This document shows, piece after piece, positions 1-12,539 of a stretch of DNA of 50,779 nucleotides. The notes under the pieces are model-generated. The model worked only from the letters and a program-made list of their open reading frames with translations. It was not told the DNA's origin and searched no databases. The translations under genes were made by a program, and so were the position numbers. The stretch is taken from the NCBI GenBank assembly GCA_032718475.1, contig JAUCBJ010003498.1:1-50779 (forward strand). The letters are read 5' to 3'. Positions within the stretch are counted from its first letter, which is position 1. Each line of letters opens with the position of its first letter. The stretch is from Nemertoderma westbladi (lineage: Eukaryota > Xenacoelomorpha > Nemertodermatida > Nemertodermatidae).

Positions 1-5
1 CAGGA

Positions 6-76
6 GCCTCCGTGGTGTAATGGTTAGCATACCTGAACGTTTATCGGGAAACGCGGGTTCGATCCCCGCTGGTGGC
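6..76 (+). tRNA. tRNA-like sequence (probable tRNA pseudogene or SINE head)
   Basis: The 71 bases fold as a cloverleaf: acceptor 6-12 with 70-76 (one T-T mismatch), a D arm with a good box A (TGGTGTAATGG), anticodon stem CCTGA/TCGGG, and a T arm GCGGG-TTCGATC-CCCGC with a perfect box B. By position the anticodon would be GTT (Asn), but the loop is ACGTTTA. The near-universal T33 is a C, and the body does not look like a classical tRNA-Asn. I read it as a decayed tRNA or the head of a tRNA-derived repeat; a working tRNA is less likely. Confidence 0.45.
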
Positions 77-199
77 GAATTTATTTTTTCCGCTCCATTT
101 GCTAGAGTTGGATCATCCTTAGTCCTGTTTAATTACTTAATAATTAATTTGAAATATTTCAACTGAATATTAATATAACTAGACGGGTGCATCAGTGGA

Positions 200-620
200 C
201 TGTTGGTGTTTGCAATTAGATGGAATTCATATAAATTAATTTAAAAATTTCAAACTTGTTTTTCTCGGTGGTGCCAAATTTTGGTGCAGCACCAAATTTT
301 TAAATATGTCAATTTTGTAAATTGATTGTTTGAACCTGTTTTTTCACGCAATAGGGGTTTTTTGGGTTTCTGGTTTCGATAGAATATTCAGTATACGAGT
401 TTCACCAGACGTATCAAACTTGTATTTTTCGGTGCAGTTTTGCAATTTTGGTGCCAGCACGAAATTTTGAAAATCCTTTCAATAGTTCAATTGCTTGTGA
501 CAACTTATTTCTCGCGTTTTAGAGGTTTATGGTTTATCTTAATGCAAGCCTTGTTTTTTTTCTCGGGAAAAAAAAGTTCCAGGGTAAAAATATTTGTTCT
601 AGAACATTATTTTTTCAATA
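200..620. repeat. Fragment of the palindromic TTTGGTGC/GCACCAAA repeat
   Basis: Two units about 165 bp apart carry a GGTGC(x)GCACC palindrome followed by AAATTTTGAAA (around 280 and 451), and between them a Caactt-rich stretch with GGGTTTTTTGGGTTTCTGG. The same wording recurs in the 162-bp array at 35.2-36.1 kb and as a single motif near 12,735. This is therefore a partial copy of the family that forms the interior of the piggyBac-like element at 34,972. No element end is visible here. Confidence 0.6.
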
Positions 621-1579
621 ACAAATAGCTGACATTTTTCTTGAACATTTAAAGAATTATTATCTAAAATTAATTTGTGTTCATTTCGATCGTTCATTTG
701 ATTAAATTGCCGACTTGTTTTATTTTATTTGAACAAAATATTATATTTGTTCCAGTTACCATATAAAAACTAAAAAAAAAATATTTTAAAAATGCTGCAA
801 AATTTCAAAAAACGCTCACACATCGGGCTATGCTAAAGTGCCCCTTCAATATTACCGCTGTTTTATTGCTGACAACTGTTCTATTCCTATTAGCTATAAA
901 AATAACATAATTTTATAAGTATTTAAATTTGTCATTAATAGAAATTGTTTCCAACTTTATAACATAATTTATTACCAGGTTATTTAGTTATTTTATGAGT
1001 TATTTACCCGAGGGACATGTTATAGACCCGAGGCGAAGCCGAGGGTTTATAACTGGCCCGAGAGCAGATGTAGGTGAGAAATGGAGCCGATTGCACCGTA
1101 ACATTTTTTTATTTTGGTTTTTATATGGTTGGTGAAGCACAGCGCTGTTTGTAGGGTGACACGAGGTATTCATACTTATTTGACATTGTAACGGGTTTGT
1201 AGTCGTAAAGTATGTGAAAGAGTCATTTTGAGTGAGACGGCCGGCTTTTCTAATCTTAACTATTTTTGTTTCTACCATATTTACTTCCATTCCGTTTCAA
1301 ATGTTGTAACTTATTAAGGTATAAATGTTCTATTTCATGGCAGTGATTACAAGAAGGTGTATTCTGAAAATTTTCCAAATTTTTTTACAATAATATAATG
1401 GATAGCTATTACTTTACTAAATCAGTAACAGTATTAGTTTGTTAAGACTCCGCCAACTTCGTGGCTCCCGTGACGACATTAATTAATCAAACGATATTAG
1501 ATACTACTGATTAATGTAGTAAGGAATGTTGATTGGCTATTCGAATAGCTATTCTGATAGGCTGTGCCAGATGGTGTCA
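621..1579. other. Gene-less AT-rich stretch
   Basis: No convincing coding sequence is visible. A short GC-richer block at 1007-1065 contains CCCGAGG and GAAGCCGAGGGT wording around TTATA, which looks like the subterminal part of an old DNA transposon, but I cannot find its partner end. Open frames on either strand here have no recognisable domain. Confidence 0.4.
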
Positions 1580-3278
1580 TAGTAATTTATTTAATAATTA
1601 TTTTACTAATGTTGCCTCTAATTTAGTTAAGAAATTACCGTTATCAAGTAATAAATATAGTATAGGGTCCGAAACTCTAAATAATTTTTATTTAGAAAAG
1701 TTACAAAATTCAGAAAAGTTATTTTTAAAACCCGTTTCTGAGGATTTCGTTTTTAAAAATCTACTTAGCCTATCAGCCTCAAAAAGTACCGGTCTAGATC
1801 TAATACCTGCCCGTTTTCTTAAGGATGGTGCTGAAGTACTTAAAGTGCCTATTACTTTTATTATTAATTACTCTATCGTAGATAATGTAGTACCAGACGA
1901 ACTGAAATTAGCTAAGGTTGTTCCTCTGTATAAAAAGAATAGTAAAGTAGAACCCTGTAATTACAGACCTGTTAGTATCTTAAGTATTGTATCTAAAATT
2001 CTAGTACGTTCTGTTTTTCTACAGCTGGAAGCACATCTTAGTAGGCTAAATCTGATCTATGAACTTCAGTCCGGTTTTCGTAAATCATATTCTACAGACA
2101 CCTGCCTTATTAACTTAACTGATACAATTAGATGTAATAACGCAAAGGGTTTATATACTGGTATGGTAATGTTGGACCTACAAAAGGCTTTCGATACTGT
2201 AGATCACGAAATTCTGCTTGGTAAGTTAGGCCTGATGGGTGTAGGTTCTATAGACTGGTTCAAGTCCTACCTGTCAGACAGAGGTCAAACTGTAGTCATT
2301 AACAAATCGCAGTCTACTGTACAAGAGATTACCTGTGGTGTACCGCAAGGTAGTATATTAGGTCCTCTGCTTTTTGTATGCTATGTAAATGATATGATAA
2401 GTAGTATAGATCCCGATTTTAAACTCATTTTATATGCCGACGACAGTGCTCTTATTTTCTCTCATAAAGATCCTATCCATATTTCCCAAAAGTTAAGTGC
2501 AGTTCTAGAATCCTGTAATGAGTGGTTGGTTGATAATAAGCTATCCATTCACTACGGTAAAACTGAAAGTATTTTGTTTGGTTCCATAAGAAAGTTAAAG
2601 AAGGTAACTAAGTTTGAAGTCACTAGTAATGGACATAAGATTGAAAATAAAAAGGAAGTTAAATATTTAGGCGCCACATTGGATAACTGCTTATCAGGAG
2701 AAAGTACAGTGAAAAATATTTTCTCGAAAGTTAACAGTAGGCTTAGGTTTCTATACAGAAATAAAAATAGTTTAAACACCGACTCCCGCAAGTTACTTTG
2801 CTCTTCTTTAATACAGTGTCACATGGACTATGCGTGCTCTTCTTGGTATGAAGGCTTAACCAAACAGCTTAAATGTAAATTACAAGTAGCTCAGAATAAA
2901 GTAGTACGATTTATTAACTCCAGATGACTTTTCTGAATCTGGACTACTTAACTTAGATAGTAGAGTTAAGCAGCTATACGCCTTAACCATGTGCATAAAG
3001 TGTATAATGGTAAATGTCCCAATTACCTAAAACAAAAATTCAACAGAGTACGCGATACACACTCTTACAGTACCAGAGCTAGTGCTTCAAACTTCTACCT
3101 CCCGAATTGTAAATCCTTTGAATCTGATACTTTCTTTTTTAACGGCATAAAAAATTGGAACGCTCTGCCTAATGAAATTAAAAACCTAAATAATCAACAT
3201 TCTTTTAAATCTGCAGTTAAATCTCATCTCCGTGTGCAATGTAAAAATAGGTACAATAGTCCTACAGTAAGTTATTAG
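1580..3278 (+). pseudogene. LINE reverse transcriptase, broken by frameshifts
   Basis: An open frame to 2927 encodes the RT fingers and palm. NYRPVSIL and a QSGFRK-type motif are followed by [15 protein letters not shown] (motif A), [12 protein letters not shown] (motif B) and the catalytic LYADDSALI at 2430-2456 (motif C). The frame stops at 2925-2927. The next 60 bases continue the family-like sequence in another frame, and from 2991 a third frame gives the usual C-terminal WNALPNEI block. At least two frameshifts and the missing endonuclease make this a dead copy. Confidence 0.85.
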
Positions 3279-3611
3279 CTTATTAATTATTTACTATTTA
3301 TGCTGTAAATACGTTTTATAATAAATTGTTCTGTACATTATATCTTTATCGTTGAGTCGGGCATTGTCACGCTCTCGGTAAAGTTGTACATGTACATAGT
3401 GTAATTACGTTTTATATTGGTTTTAGGTTAGCGTAGTGTAATATTGTATTTGTAACCAAGTAACATAGAGGACCCCCTTGGAAATAAGCTGCAAAGCTTT
3501 AGGGGTAATCCTATATGTTATGTTGGACAATACCTTTATACCGGTACATTGTTTGGTGTATTTGTTATTGTTTTTACATAATGTATAAATAAATCTATCT
3601 ATCTATATAAT
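1580..3611 (+). mobile_element. 5'-truncated CR1-like LINE with 3' tail
   Basis: The element lacks the endonuclease and starts in the linker before the reverse transcriptase. It runs through the RT and the C-terminal region into a 3' UTR. Around 3470-3510 the UTR holds a short inverted repeat (ACCCCCTTGGAAATAAGC paired with an AAGCTTTAGGGG half), a layout familiar from CR1/L2-like 3' ends. It finishes in a short TCTA repeat at about 3590-3606. The 5' truncation and simple-repeat tail fit target-primed insertion. The clade assignment rests on motif memory, not on a phylogeny. Confidence 0.75.
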
Positions 3612-4430
3612 TCTTGGCCAGGGGAAAGGGCGAGGGGGGGGGGGGGTGGTGGGTTAACATGTGTTAACCACTCCTATCATATTGGTTGCTAGGTTACCAG
3701 GCACTGTTCGCCAACTTTGCTATACAAGGTCCAATATTATTATGATTGCTTAGGCTGAGCTATTGGCAAGAAATATTTACCGTATTTAATATTACAATTA
3801 TCTGCCTATTGGTTTACAAACACGAATCTCTCATGTAGAATTCTGACGGATATATATTAATTTAATCACCATTTATAAAATATTACTGTGATAATATAAA
3901 TGTTATACCGATATACAAAAAGTTATCCTTATTTAGTGTTTCATAGCTCTTATTTATATATTTTAACTTGTACCTATAATAATTTTATTGTTTTGGTTAG
4001 ACATTGTCTGGGTTTAGAATCAGCCTTTCTGTAACCTGAGTTTTATCTGAAAACCTGACATATTTCACATGGCGGTAAACTGCAAAGTGAAATACAACAG
4101 CAGAAAGTCTAGTAAACATGGACCTTGATTTGTACAGATAGTGGTGTAAATTGACGGGAAGTGAAATAAAGTCGCGTTTATTGTTTTGGTTAGGAAACAG
4201 CTCCCCTTAATGTTTTAAAATAATATAAATAATTTTAAAAATAGTTTTTAAATAAAATTAAACTAATTTTTCAAACCCACTAAATACATAGTTGTTGTTT
4301 TTGGTCGTTTTGCGCCACTGACTCGATTTTTTACAGCTCAAACTATATTATAATCATTAATAAAGGTTTATATTATTTTGTATATTATTTTACGAAATTA
4401 TATAAACTAAACTAAATTTTTTAAACGGGG
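3612..4430. other. Non-coding stretch with poly-G and a hairpin
   Basis: A run of 13 G lies at 3634-3646. Directly after it, 3649-3671 forms a hairpin (GTGG, TTAACA, TG, TGTTAA, CCAC, with one bulged G). The rest is AT-rich with no coding signal I can support. Confidence 0.5.
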
Positions 4431-4830
4431 GTGAGACCTGGACACTGACTAAATCACTTGAACAACGATTTCATGGTTGCTACACAAGACTACTGGGGGC
4501 AGCCCTAAACATCACCTGTAGACAACACATACAAACGCCGTGCTTTATGGTACAAAACCACCTGTATCAACCACCCTCCGTGAACGCAGATTAAGATTCA
4601 GTGGGCACCGCTGGCGAAGTAAAGACGAGGTCATACCAGATCTACTTTTCTGGCGACCAACTCATGGAAAGCGTAGTCGTGTCCGACCGGCCATAACATA
4701 TATAGATCAGCTTGAAAGGGATACTGAACTTGGGAGAAACGAAATTGCGACAAACTACGGAGAATCGGGAAGCCTGGAAGGATCTCATTTCCACTGTCCG
4801 AGTTCGCTCGACCTAGTAGTAGTAATAGTA
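4431..4830 (+). pseudogene. 3' fragment of a second LINE, with TAG-repeat tail
   Basis: Only the C-terminal part of a LINE ORF remains. ETWTLTKSLEQRFHGCYTRLL-type sequence in one frame shifts near 4535 into LRFSGHRWRSKDEVIPDLLFW...THGKRS, and shifts again near 4765 into an EAWKDLISTV ending. It closes with a short (TAG)n tail at 4813-4829. The same C-terminal style and tail recur at 25.4 and 37.4 kb, so these are related families. It lies about 185 bp upstream of the caspase gene start and could have supplied promoter sequence, which is speculation. Confidence 0.75.
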
Positions 4831-5013
4831 TATAAACTAAGTTATTGTTTAAAAAAACCTAGTTATATTAATTGCGTAGATATATAAAATTAAATATTGT
4901 AAACACTTTGACAACTTGTTGGTCAGTTTATTGACAAAAGTAGCTTGATAAATTACGTGCGTACAGCATAAATCTATTAATAACAACATAAACTACAAAG
5001 CTTATTTTATGTT

Positions 5014-7225
5014 ATGGCGGAATCAAACTCATACAAAATTACAGGAGATGGTAAACAATTATGTCTGATAATAAATATTACAGATTATCGCGGTACTAAA
5101 TACTCTGACAGAGGAGAAGGGTCATCACATGATGTAAAAATCATTAAGGAAATATTTGGAGGCAAGTTGGGTTGTGAGATAGTGGAATATATAGATGAGA
5201 AAGGTGAAGTGAAGAAGAACATAACAGATGATGAGTTGATACAATTCCTAACTGAATTTAGTAATCAGAAACAATTAAATGACATTAAGTGTCTTTTTGT
5301 ATTCCTTATGAGTCATGGAATTGAGGGTGAGCTTGTTTGTTCCAACGAAGTAACAGTACCTATAAAAAAAATTGTGGAACTATTCTCAACGGAATGTTTG
5401 GCACTAAGTGGTCCGGTTCCAAAACCTCGGATATTCTTCGTAGAAGCTTGTCAATCAAACCCTTATCCAGACTTCGATTTAAATTTCTCTGATCGTATAT
5501 TTGAACATACAGCTGTAGCAATCGGTTGCAGTCCAGGTGAGACGTTACCAATGTACAAAGACCAGGGGTCGACTTTCATACATTATGTTTGTAAAGTAGT
5601 TAACAATATCCTAAATAAAAAAACAGCTGGGGATGATGTTAAAGTGGATTTATTACCAGTGTTGAGGAATTATAACATTGTGCATCGAGGTACAGATGAA
5701 AATTCTATTATATCACATCCACAAATATATGACTATTTAGCAAAATCAGTACACCTTTTAGAATTTGTTCCACAAATTCCACCTGATTTTCCGCGCTGGT
5801 TAATTCCAAAGGTTCCCAATTATCACATTCCCCGCCCCGACATGGTAGAAAAGGTTAGAAAGGGTCTGAATGAGCTGAAAGGTCAACCAGGTTGGGTAGT
5901 TATATCGGGAATGGCTGCCATAGGGAAAACAACTTTGGCAATCGATTCAGTAAACGATGAAGTTATTATAAAATCGTTTCCCGATGGTATAATTTGGCAG
6001 AATATTGGACCTTTGGGAGTCAGTCCTGGTGGTGAAAATAGTCTCCTGCAGAAAATGAAAGAAATCTGTTTAATGTTAGATGAATCAAGTTCTCAATTAG
6101 TCGGCCAGTTGTTTAGTATTAAGAGCTGCAAAAATGCATTGAATAAAATAATTCACAAGTTTCCCTCAAAACGTATATTGATAGTTTTAGATGATGTTTG
6201 GGATGAATTTGTAACAGAAGCTTTCGATATAAATTGCCTAATTATGCTGACAACACGTGATAAGATGTGTATTTATTCTGATTGCTCTACCAATGTATGT
6301 GAAATTGAAGTTAAGGTTGGATTAAGTGAACTTCAATGTTCTGAGTTACTTGCAAAATGGCTTGGAGATGGAGAAATTTTAAAGATGACGGAAGTTAAAC
6401 ATTTAATTTCTAAATGCCATGGCTCACCTTTGGCAGTAAACATAGTAGGGGCCATAAAGAAATACAATCCTCAAGTAACATGGAGCAATATTGAAGATCG
6501 TCTATGTCAAATAGATGGGAGAAAAATGTCAAAGTTGAAATATAAAGATTCAATCAATTCAACAATCGAACTCAGTATTGAGTATCTATCAGAGGCAGAT
6601 AGAGACCGTTATATTAATCTTGCTCTTTTTTCACAAGTTGGCTGTCAACAATTTCAAAAAGAAATTGTTGCATTCTTCTGGGATTTAGATATTTTCGATA
6701 CAATATTTACATTGAATAATCTGGTAAATAAATCTCTTCTATCCTATAATTCAGGTTTTGAACTTTGGTCTTTACATCCATTGTTGAATGAATTTATTAA
6801 CGAGAAGCAAGAAGATGCATTTAAATATCATCGGCTAATAGTTTATAAGTTCAATGAATTGAAATTAGCGGAGGAGGGACAGAAACTTTCCAACTATAAG
6901 TATGAATTCCTTGCTAATCATATGGCGAAAGCAACTCTCTGGGAAGAAAGACACCAACTACTAACTAACATTCTTTGGATTAAATCAAAGATTAAGTTCA
7001 GTGGACCTGCGAATCTTATTGCTGATTACGAATTGGCTGACCAGAAACTTTCGGAAGACCAAAAAGCAGAACAGGAAATATTCCGATCGACAATCCGTCG
7101 ACTATGTGCGAACCTCACTGGGACAGAAAGGTGCGACATAATTCAAGTCGGATTGATGGCTCCAAAAACATCGGGATTTTACAAAAAGTCACGGGAATTC
7201 GCAGTTCAAGAGTTATGCAATGATG
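5014..7225 (+). CDS. Exon 1 of caspase-NB-ARC-WD40 protein (protease plus STAND ATPase)
   Basis: Residues 1-255 are a caspase fold with no CARD or death-domain prodomain. CLIIN opens at 17, SHG gives His101, EAC gives Cys146, and a p10-like segment follows at about 167-198. Residues about 265-600 are NB-ARC: Walker A GMAAIGKTT (299-307), Walker B IVLDDVWD (390-397), sensor-like LTTRD (412-416), GSPLA (470-474) and LHPLL (587-591), which matches the winged-helix His position of APAF-1-type proteins. A helical stretch follows to 737. The ATG is supported by an in-frame stop at 4981. The exon ends at 7225 before GTAAGT, phase 1; unspliced reading adds four residues and a stop. By family logic it would be an ATP-driven oligomeric switch activating its own protease. 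The caspase S1-pocket residues look changed (see findings). Confidence 0.9.
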
Positions 7226-7686
7226 GTAAGTGTGTAAACTAAATATGTAACACACTGTATAACCTACATAAAAATGTATAGAAGTAAGTGAGAGACATTG
7301 AGCTGAATTATAAAATTCGCACAATCTATCCCAGTAACATACTATGGAATAATACGTAGTTAATGGATAAGGTGTAAGTTACCCATTACATGAGTGAGTT
7401 TCCACTCAACAGTCTTTCTAATAGTTATTTAATTAGTTTTAATGACGAAATGCATATCATTTAACAATAATTAAATAATTAACAATATACAACAAGCGCG
7501 CCGACCGTCCAATAGTTGCATAAACTTATATAACAGATAAACACAAATACATAATAATACCCAACATTATTGATTAATGTAGATGGTATAATATTAATTA
7601 ATGTAGCACAGAATATACTGTACATAAGTTTGTAAAATCTAAGTTTACGTAATTTCTGAGCGACTCAGGGCAATGTTACAGGGGAT

Positions 7687-10600
7687 TGTTAACTGAATCT
7701 GGAGATTGTGCGACATGAGACGTAGTCTGTTAACTCAATCCGGAGATTGTGCGACATGATACGGAGTCTGTTAACTCAATCCGGAGATTGTGCGACATGA
7801 TACGGAGTCTGTTAACTCAATCCGGAGATTGTGCGACATGATAAGGAGTCTGTTAACTCAATCTGGAGATTGTGCGACATGAGACGGAGTCTGTTAACTC
7901 AATCCAGAGATTGTGCGACATGAGACGGAGTCTGTTAACTCAATCCGGAGATTGTGCGACATGAGTCGTCGTCTGTTAACTCAATTCGGAGATTGTGCGA
8001 CATGAGACGTAGTCTGTTAACTCAATCCGGAGATTGTGCGACATGAGACGTAGTCTGTTAACTCAATCCGGAGATTGTGCGACATGAGACGTAGTCTGTT
8101 AACTCAATCCGGAGATTGTGCGACATGATACGGAGTCTTTTAACTCAATCCGGAGATTGTGCGACATGATACGTAGTCTGTTAACTCAATCCGGAGATTG
8201 TGCAGCATGATACGGAGTCTGTTAACACATTCCAGAGATTGTGCGACATGAGAAGGAGTCTGTTAACTCAATCCGGAGATTGTGCGACATGATACGGAGT
8301 CTTTTAACACAATCCAGAGATTGTGCGACATGAGAAGGAGTCTGTTAACTCAATCCGGAGATTGTGCAGCATGATACGGAGTCTGTTTACTCAATCCGGA
8401 GATTGTGCGACATGATACGGAGTCTGTTAACTCAATCCGGAGATTGTGCGACATCAGGCGTAGTCTGTTAACTCAATTCGGAGATTGTGCAGCATGATAC
8501 GGAGTCTGTTAACTCAATCCGGAGATTGTGCGACATGAGAAGGAGTCTGTTAACTCAATCCGGAGATTGTGCGACATGTGACGTAGTCTGTCAACTCAAT
8601 CCGGAGATTGTGCGACATGAGACGTAGTCTGTTAACTCAATCCGGAGATTGTGCGGCATGAGACGGAGTCTGTTAACTCAATCCAGAGATTGTGCGACAT
8701 GAGAAGGAGTCTGTTAACTCAATCCAGAGAATGTGCGACATGAGACGGAGTCTGTTAACTCATTCCAGAGTTTGTGCGACATGAGACGGAGACTGTTAAC
8801 TCAATCCAGAGATTGTGCGACATGAGAAGGAGTCTGTTAACTCAATCAAGAGATTGTTCGACATGAGACGGAGTCTGTTAACTCAATCCAGAGATTGTGC
8901 GACATGAAACGGAGTCTGTTAATTCAATCCAGAGATTGTGCGACATGATACGGAGTCTGTTAACTCAATACGGAGATTGTGCGACATGAGACGGAGTCTG
9001 TTAAATCAATCCAGAGATTGTGCGACATGAGACGGAGTCTGTTAAATCAATCCAGAGATTGTGCGACATGAGACGGACTCCGTTAACTCAATCCGGAGAT
9101 TGTGCGACATGAGACGGAGTCTGTTAACTCAATACGGAGATTGTGCGACATGAGACGGAGTATGTTAACTCAATCCGGAGATTGTGCGACATGAGACGGA
9201 GTCTGTTAACTCAATCCAGAGATTGTGCGACTTGAGACGGAGTCTGTTAACTCAATCCAGAGATTGTGCGACATGAAACGGAGTCTGTTAACTCAATACG
9301 TATATATATTGTGCGACATGAGACGGAGTCTGTTAACTCAATGCGGAGATTGTGCGACATGAGACGGAGTCTGTTAACTCAATCCGGAGATTGTGCGACA
9401 TGAGACGGGGTCTGTTAACTCAATCCGGAGATTGTGCGACATGAGACGGAGTCTGTTAACTTAATCCGGAGATTGTGCGACTGTGCGACATGAGAAGGAG
9501 TCTGTTAACTCAATACGGAGATTGTGCGACATGAGATGTAGTCTGTTAACTCAATCCGGAGATTGTGCGACATGAGAAGGAGTCTGTTAACTCAATCAAG
9601 AGATTGTTCGACATGAGACGGAGTCTGTTAACTCAATCCAGAGATTGTGCGACATGAAACGGAGTCTGTTAATTCAATCCAGAGATTGTGCGACATGATA
9701 CGGAGTCTGTTAACTCAATACGGAGATTGTGCGCCATGAGACGGAGTCTGTTAAATCAATCCAGAGATTGTGCGACATGAGACGGACTCCGTTAACTCAA
9801 TCCGGAGATTGTGCGACATGAGACGGAGTCTGTTAACTCAATACGGAGATTGTGCGACATGAGACGGAGTATGTTAACTCAATCCGGAGATTGTGCGACA
9901 TGAGACGGAGTCTGTTAACTCAATCCAGAGATTGTGCGACTTGAGACGGAGACTGTTAACTCAATCCAGAGATTGTGCGACATGAGACGGAGTCTGTTAA
10001 ATCAATCCAGAGATTGTGCGACATGAGACGGAGTCTGTTAAATCAATCCAGAGATTGTGCGACATGAGACGGACTCCGTTAACTCAATCCGGAGATTGTG
10101 CGACATGAGACGGAGTCTGTTAACTCAATACGGAGATTGTGCGACATGAGACGGAGTATGTTAACTCAATCCGGAGATTGTGCGACATGAGACGGAGTCT
10201 GTTAACTCAATCCAGAGATTGTGCGACTTGAGACGGAGACTGTTAACTCAATCCAGAGATTGTGCGACATGAAACGGAGTCTGTTAACTCAATACGTATA
10301 TATATTGTGCGACATGAGACGGAGTCTGTTAACTCAATGCGGAGATTGTGCGACATGAGACGGAGTCTGTTAACTCAATCCGGAGATTGTGCGACATGAG
10401 ACGGGGTCTGTTAACTCAATCCGGAGATTGTGCGACATGAGACGGAGTCTGTTAACTCAATCCAGAGATTGTGCGACTTGAGACGGAGTCTGTTAACTCA
10501 ATCCAGAGATTGTGCGACATGAAACGGAGTCTGTTAACTCAATACGTATATTGTGCGACATGAGACGGAGTCTGTTAACTCAATGCGGAGATTGTGCGAC

Positions 10601-12412
10601 ATGAGACGGAGTCTGTTAACTCAATCGGGAGATTGTGCGACATGAGACGGGGTCTGTTAACTCAATCCGGAGATTGTGCGACATGAGACGGAGTCTGTTA
10701 ACTCAATCCGGAGATTGTGCGACATGAGACGGAGTCTGTTAACTCAATCCGGAGATTGTGCGACATGAGGCGGAGTCTGTTAACTCAATCCGGAGATTGT
10801 GCGACATGATACGGCGTCTGTTAACTCAAAACGGAGATTGTGCGACATGAGACGGAGTCTGTTAACTCAATCCGGAGATTGTGCGACATTAGACGGAGTC
10901 TGTTAACTCAATCCGGCGATTGTGCGACATGAGACGGAGTCTGTTAACTCAAACCGGAGATTGTGCGACATGAGACGGGGTCTGTTAACTCAATCCGGAG
11001 ATTGTGCGACATGAGACGGAGTCTGTTAACGCAATCCGGAGATTGTGCGACATGAGACGGAGTCTGTTAACTCAATTCGGAGGTTGTGCAAGATGAGACG
11101 GAGTCTGTTAACTACATCCGGAGATTGTGCGAGATGAGACGGAGTCTGTTAACTCAATCCGGAGATTGTGCGAGGTGAGACGGAGTCTGTTAACTCAATC
11201 CGGAGATTGTGCGACATGAAACGGAGACTGTTAACTCAATCCGGAGATTGTTCGACATGAGACGGAGACTGTTAACTCAATCCGGAGATTGTGCGACATG
11301 AGACGGAGTCTGTTAACTACATCCGGAGATTGTGCGAGATGAGACGGAGTCTGTTAACTCAATCCGGAGATTGTGCGAGGTGAGACGGAGTCTGTTAACT
11401 CAATCCGGAGATCGTGCGACATGAGACGGAGTCTGTTAACTCAATCCGGAGATTGTGCGACATGAGACGGAGTCTGTTAACTCAATCCAGAGATTGTGCG
11501 ACTTGAGACGGAGTCTGTTAACTCAATCCAGAGATTGTGCGACATGAGACGGAGTCTGTTAACTCAATACGGAGATTGTGCGACATGAGACGGAGTATGT
11601 TAACTCAATCCGGAGATTGTGCGACATGAGACGGAGTCTGTTAACTCAATCCAGAGATTGTGCGACTTGAGACGGAGACTGTTAACTCAATCCAGAGATT
11701 GTGCGACATGAAACGGAGTCTGTTAACTCAATACGTATATATATTGTGCGACATGAGACGGAGTCTGTTAACTCAATGCGGAGATTGTGCGACATGAGAC
11801 GGAGTCTGTTAACTCAATCCGGAGATTGTGCGACATGAGACGGGGTCTGTTAACTCAATCCGGAGATTGTGCGACATGAGACGGAGTCTGTTAACTCAAT
11901 CCAGAGATTGTGCGACTTGAGACGGAGTCTGTTAACTCAATCCAGAGATTGTGCGACATGATCCGGAGTCTGTTAACTCAATCCGGAGATTGTGCGACAT
12001 GAGACGGAGTCTGTTAACTCAATCCGGAGATTGTGCGACATGAGACGGAGTCTGTTAACTCAATCCGGAGATTGTGCGACATGAGACGGAAACTGTTAAC
12101 TCAATCCGGAGATTGTGCGACATGAGACGGAGTTTGTTAACTCAATACAGAGATTGTGCGACATGAGACGGAGTCTGTTAACTCAATCCAGGAGATTGTG
12201 CGACATGAATCGGAGTCTGTTAACTCAATCCGGAGATTGTGCGACATGAGATGCAGTCTGTTACCTCAATCCGGAGATTGTGCGACATGATCCGGAGTCT
12301 GTTAACTCAATCCGGAGATTGTGCGACATGAGACGGAGACTGTTAACTCAATCCGGAGATTGTGCGACATGAGACGGAGACTGTTAACTCAATCCGGAGA
12401 TTGTGCGACATG
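7687..12412. repeat. 41-bp minisatellite array, about 115 units
   Basis: The repeat length is 41 bp (for example TGTTAAC at 7687, then 7728), with units of the type CTCAATCCGGAGATTGTGCG followed by ACATGAGACGGAGTCTGTTAA. Each unit contains CAATC-CGGA-GATTG, a small inverted repeat. Most units differ by a few substitutions. Variant units recur in blocks: an ATACGTATATATATTGTGCG variant at 9295, 10291 and 11730 (shorter at 10541), and a CAATCAAGAGATTGTTCG variant at 8843 and 9593, 750 bp apart. The array has therefore grown by duplicating multi-unit segments. There are no unique spacers, so it is not CRISPR-like. Confidence 0.97.
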
Positions 12413-12417
12413 TATGT

Positions 12418-12515
12418 TAGTCCCACCTTCTTGGTGTAGTGGTTCATATCTCTCCGGAGGTCGTGGTTTTGATCCCCGCATGGAGGCCGGCGAGAATGTT
12501 TTAAAGCCAGGGCGC
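12418..12515 (+). repeat. tRNA-derived SINE-like head at the end of the minisatellite
   Basis: CTTGGTGTAGTGGTTCATAT resembles a tRNA D arm/box A. About 35 bases on, GTGGTTTTGATCCCCGC is a degenerate box B in a T-arm setting. It begins a few bases after the last minisatellite unit. No clear SINE body or tail is visible after it. Confidence 0.45.
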
Positions 12516-12539
12516 AAATCTGTCTTGCAAACTTAAATG

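Noticed and set aside
6-76. Functional tRNA-Asn
   Set aside because: T33 is missing, the acceptor has a mismatch, and the body does not resemble tRNA-Asn; kept only as tRNA-like.
1000-1290. 96-aa minus-strand protein
   Set aside because: No recognisable domain; it overlaps GC-richer repeat-like sequence.
7687-12412. CRISPR-like array
   Set aside because: The 41-bp units are contiguous with no unique spacers, and the context is a eukaryotic intron.
12321-12536. Small protein starting in the minisatellite
   Set aside because: The frame is satellite sequence running into a tRNA-like repeat, with no domain.
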